DNA of 40,133 bases from Candidatus Methanophagales archaeon (GTDB taxonomy: Archaea; Halobacteriota; Syntropharchaeia; Alkanophagales; Methanospirareceae). Of the stretch, positions 37,030 through 40,133 are shown piece by piece. The position numbers were made by a program, and so were the translations under genes. The stretch covers positions 1 through 40,133 of the forward strand of contig JAFNKG010000014.1 of the NCBI GenBank assembly GCA_017883965.1, written 5' to 3'. Every line of letters starts with the position of its first letter. The stretch's first letter is position 1. The notes beneath the pieces are model-generated. The model was not told where the DNA came from. It made no database searches and saw nothing but the letters and a program-made list of their open reading frames with translations.

Positions 37030-37326
37030 GCGGGCATTGGGCGTTCCTTGGACATTATGAAGTCTGAGGTATCAGTTTGGTGTGCGCAGGCTAAAAAGAG
37101 ATCAGCTCAATATTATAATCACTATTTAAACTTTTCGATGTTTTCAATTATTCCATTAATGAGAAGCAGATTATATTTGCATCTATAGAGCAAACCGAAA
37201 CGATTTAAAAATCGATGAAGGTTACCCGAAAAAACATTGAAGCGGAAAAGCGAAGCGAACGTGAAATAACTGATGAAAAAAGGTTTTGGAATTCTCGGTG
37301 CTTCTATCACTCTATTTTATAAGCGT

Positions 37327-37524
37327 TCATTCCGCGCTGGCGCTATCTATGAATCTTATCAACCCCTTGTCCATTTTTATAAATGACCTGACCGCATGCC
37401 GTATCGCTTGACTCCTATTTTCAAACACACCTCTATCAATCAGAGCATCCAGATAGTCCAGATTTTCTTTTTCTATCCATATCGTAATATGCTCCTTCCG
37501 CTCATGCGTATTTTTCCGTCTCAT
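37327..37524 (-). CDS. Ribbon-helix-helix (CopG/NikR N-domain-like) DNA-binding protein
   Basis: 65 aa; EHITIWIEKENLDYLDALIDRGVFENRSQAIRHAVRSFIKMDKG. Confidence 0.8.
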   Translation of the reverse strand: MRRKNTHERKEHITIWIEKENLDYLDALIDRGVFENRSQAIRHAVRSFIKMDKGLIRFIDSASAE

Positions 37525-37665
37525 ACATAGCCTAATGTAGCCTTATCCTTTATATGCTTTCATGACTTAATTATTAATACATTTGAATTTTATAAGTGGC
37601 GAAGGCATCTGAGAAGAAGTTATACGGCGGTGGTTAGTATCGGCAATTTTAATTTGTTCATTTGA

Positions 37666-38634
37666 TCACACCCCGAATATTTTCAACCGCAATTTCCTCC
37701 AGAGTGGAATTCGATTGATGAATTTGTTTTGGTATATCGCTACTGCAAGTCTTATCCATAAAGGCACGAATTCAAACTTTGTTCTTACGTCTTCGATTCT
37801 CTCTCCAAACACCTCGTAATCGGTGCTGCCCAACTTCTGCGTAACCGCAAGCTTTAAATGAGTGATTTTGTCCGGGTTGAATCCCATGATTCTTGCACAT
37901 GCATGGTCAGTAGCTACTGCATCGTTTCCTATAACTAACAAGCCTAAGGGATTTGGTGCCCCCTTCGTGGGACCCGCACCTTCCATCGCAATAATGCCAT
38001 CCATTAAACATAGGTCGGGCAACCTCACTTTGTTTAAATCACATATTACCGCATCCAAATCTGGATGATATTGCGGTTTGTTTTTTATCGGGTTTGAACC
38101 GTATTGATTTTTAAGAATGCACGTGATTCCTGTCAGAGTCTGCGTCTTCAATTTTCCCACTGAGATTAAAAAATTAGACCCCATGTACGATTTCGACATT
38201 TTCAAATTTTTGAAGTGTAATCCATTCGGATTAACAGCAACATATTCATCTTTTGTTAGATTTAATAGCTTTGCATTAGGATATTGGTTAAAGGTATCTT
38301 CCCAGCCGAGGACTTTAAATGCTACATCAACGTTAAGTTCAGTGGTATCTGCTTCTCCAATTGTGATAGTTTCAATGTCGTAATTTTGTAATAGCCAATC
38401 TACGAGGCATTTAACGATAAAAGGGTCAACAGATACACCGGTTTCATAGTCGCTGACATGACAGATGTTCGGTTTGACCATTATATCTGCTTTTTGTGGG
38501 ATTTTGATTTTATTTCGCTCTTTCATCTGGTCTAATAGATTGAAAAGTGCCGCTTTAATCTCTGACTTGTTCTGGAGATGCTTTACTTTTGTGATTCCAA
38601 CAAAGTTTTTTTCTATTATTACACCAACCATCAA
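37666..38634 (-). CDS. DUF362 domain protein
   Basis: 322 aa; IMVKPNICHVSDYETGVSVDPFIVKCLVDWLLQ...ITIGEADTTE...KMSKSYMGSNFLISVGKLKTQTLTGITCILKNQYG. Confidence 0.85.
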   Translation of the reverse strand: MMVGVIIEKNFVGITKVKHLQNKSEIKAALFNLLDQMKERNKIKIPQKADIMVKPNICHVSDYETGVSVDPFIVKCLVDWLLQNYDIETITIGEADTTELNVDVAFKVLGWEDTFNQYPNAKLLNLTKDEYVAVNPNGLHFKNLKMSKSYMGSNFLISVGKLKTQTLTGITCILKNQYGSNPIKNKPQYHPDLDAVICDLNKVRLPDLCLMDGIIAMEGAGPTKGAPNPLGLLVIGNDAVATDHACARIMGFNPDKITHLKLAVTQKLGSTDYEVFGERIEDVRTKFEFVPLWIRLAVAIYQNKFINRIPLWRKLRLKIFGV

Positions 38635-38908
38635 TCAATACTATGCCAGTCTTTTATAAGTTTTTACGTATTACGAGGCGGTCTCACAATTCAAAATCTT
38701 AACAAAAAAATAGAAGCATAAAGCAATTCCAAACATTAACGCCTTCTTTTTATCTATGCTATCGCATTGGATTTAGCGGTTTATCATTCCGCTACATTCA
38801 CCGAAAAAGCGATAATGTGAAAAGCGAAGGGATATGAAATAAGCGGTGAGAAGAATTTCGTAGAATTGAAATAATGCGAAGTTTTTATTATAGTGAGTAG
38901 AGTTTGTT

Positions 38909-39019
38909 ATGATAAGACAAATAGAAGAAGGTGATACAAAGGGGGGGATTATTATTCCGAAGGATATGTTTAAGGAGTTTGTGGAGTTTCAAAGGTGGTG
39001 GGTTGAAGGAGGGATATGA
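38909..39019 (+). CDS. Small ORF (36 aa), possible remnant or small regulatory protein
   Basis: MIRQIEEGDTKGGIIIPKDMFKEFVEFQRWWVEGGI*; not in the supplied ORF track because of length. Confidence 0.3.
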   Translation: MIRQIEEGDTKGGIIIPKDMFKEFVEFQRWWVEGGI

Positions 39020-39093
39020 CTGCCCAAAATAAGGGTAATAGAAGGTTTTTATATTGAAAAATCATAATAATATAGGCAATAAGGGATAAGAAA

Positions 39094-40133
39094 ATGTCAA
39101 AATGCGTATTCTTTTTAGGCGCAGGCTTCAGCAAAGATGCTGGTATTCCTCTCCAATACGAGTTATTGCCAAAATATCTTAAGAGAGGGGATAAACATAG
39201 AAAACAAATATTAGACTTTCTTTCTGATATTTATGCATTCGATTATCCCCCTAACAAGGATATCTATCCTAACTTAGAGGATATTTTTTCTGCAATGGAT
39301 ACTGCCATTATAAACGATGAGTGGCTTAAAACATACAGTCCTGATAAGCTAAGGGAAATTAGAGAAAACCTTGTATGTGGGATTATCAAGTTGATTGATA
39401 AATCTAAGGGAAATTCTGATTACATTGAGAAGTTTGCAGAAGTTCTAACAAATTTTAGGTTAAATTCCGAAAATAATGACCCCTTTGCTATAATCACAAC
39501 GAACTGGGACATTGTCTTATTAAATGCGTTTAGGAAATGTCATAACAAACTTATAAAAGATCGTTTTGGAAGTAACGACACACAAAATCTCAGGGGAATA
39601 CAGGAGAAAGATAGAGAAAACATAGCATTACTCGATTACTGTTTATACACTCACCCGTTGAGAGATGAAGATATTAAAAATCATATTCCGTCTTTAAAAA
39701 TAAAAGCCATGGGATATAAAAACATTAAGTTATTATATCTTCACGGCTCTCCTATCTGGCGTTATTGTAAAAAATGTAAGAAGATATTCTCTCCTCCATC
39801 GTATGGTGATATTCCAACTAAAGTTCTTATACAAAAAATAACTGATTGCTCAGAATGTTGTACCAATTCTACTTTATCTCCTGTTTTGATTATGCCGACA
39901 TATTATAAAATTATTCAAAATGTTCATTTGTTGGATGTGTGGCAAAACGCCGCAATGGAATTACAAGAGGCTACGACTGTCTTTTTTATTGGATACCGTT
40001 TACCAGAGGCCGATTATCTTATCCGAAATCTTTTAGTTTCTAATATTAATGATGATGGGCTTCATCCCGAAAGTCAATATAGATCGAGGTACATCCTCCA
40101 TCTTATCCTCGGCGGTGATAAACAATATCATAT
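39094..40133 (+). CDS. SIR2-like domain protein with CxxC...CxxC zinc-ribbon-like insert, 3' end outside window
   Basis: Open frame from ATG 39094 to window end: MSKCVFFLGAGFSKDAGIPLQYELLPKYL...FAIITTNWDIVLLNAF...IKLLYLHGSPIWRYCKKCKKIF...ITDCSECC...TTVFFIGYRLPEADYLIRNLL. Confidence 0.8.
   Translation, partial: MSKCVFFLGAGFSKDAGIPLQYELLPKYLKRGDKHRKQILDFLSDIYAFDYPPNKDIYPNLEDIFSAMDTAIINDEWLKTYSPDKLREIRENLVCGIIKLIDKSKGNSDYIEKFAEVLTNFRLNSENNDPFAIITTNWDIVLLNAFRKCHNKLIKDRFGSNDTQNLRGIQEKDRENIALLDYCLYTHPLRDEDIKNHIPSLKIKAMGYKNIKLLYLHGSPIWRYCKKCKKIFSPPSYGDIPTKVLIQKITDCSECCTNSTLSPVLIMPTYYKIIQNVHLLDVWQNAAMELQEATTVFFIGYRLPEADYLIRNLLVSNINDDGLHPESQYRSRYILHLILGGDKQYH

Noticed and set aside
37122-37310. Possible toxin partner for the RHH protein
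   Set aside because: 62-aa Phe/Arg/Leu-rich frame with no recognisable toxin motif; probably non-coding.
38799-38870. Weak similarity between 37228-37297 and 38799-38868 (both read ..CCGAAAAA...GAAAAGCGAAG...GAAATAA..)
   Set aside because: Too gapped and low-complexity to claim a repeat or shared pseudogene without an alignment tool.
1-40133. CRISPR array
   Set aside because: No regularly spaced direct repeats seen; the only repeats are the pairs reported above.

Overview
The window is archaeal and most resembles a methanogen or ANME-type euryarchaeon. Evidence: formyl-MFR:H4MPT formyltransferase, class V FBP aldolase/phosphatase, and an rpl18e-rpl13-rps9-rpoN-tRNAPro-rpoK cluster. The lineage is inference only.

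After the housekeeping block (1-5.3 kb), most of the window (5.7-34.8 kb) is a dense locus for metal or tetrapyrrole handling. It encodes a stand-alone NifH/CfbC-like reductase, an ABC-2 exporter, a FecCD/FecE importer, a ChlI-ChlD fusion, a Gate-domain membrane protein, two divergent CobN/ChlH large chelatase subunits, a SAM methyltransferase, three FecB/BtuF-type binding proteins carrying a shared (in one case dockerin-like) module, and four PGF-CTERM-type surface proteins.

Structure not explained by gene calls:
(a) a ~110-bp regulatory segment at ~88% identity by eye, in inverted copies 15 kb apart, upstream of the ChlID operon and of an S-layer-like gene;
(b) an ~75-bp relic of the FecCD permease N-terminus between the two cobN genes;
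(c) a four-helix-bundle (IVP-like) gene bracketed by 15-bp perfect inverted repeats;
(d) three related AT-rich hairpins in different gene contexts.

The right end has an M20 peptidase, an RHH protein, a DUF362 protein and a truncated SIR2-like protein. All homology calls come from reading the protein sequences; no database search was run.
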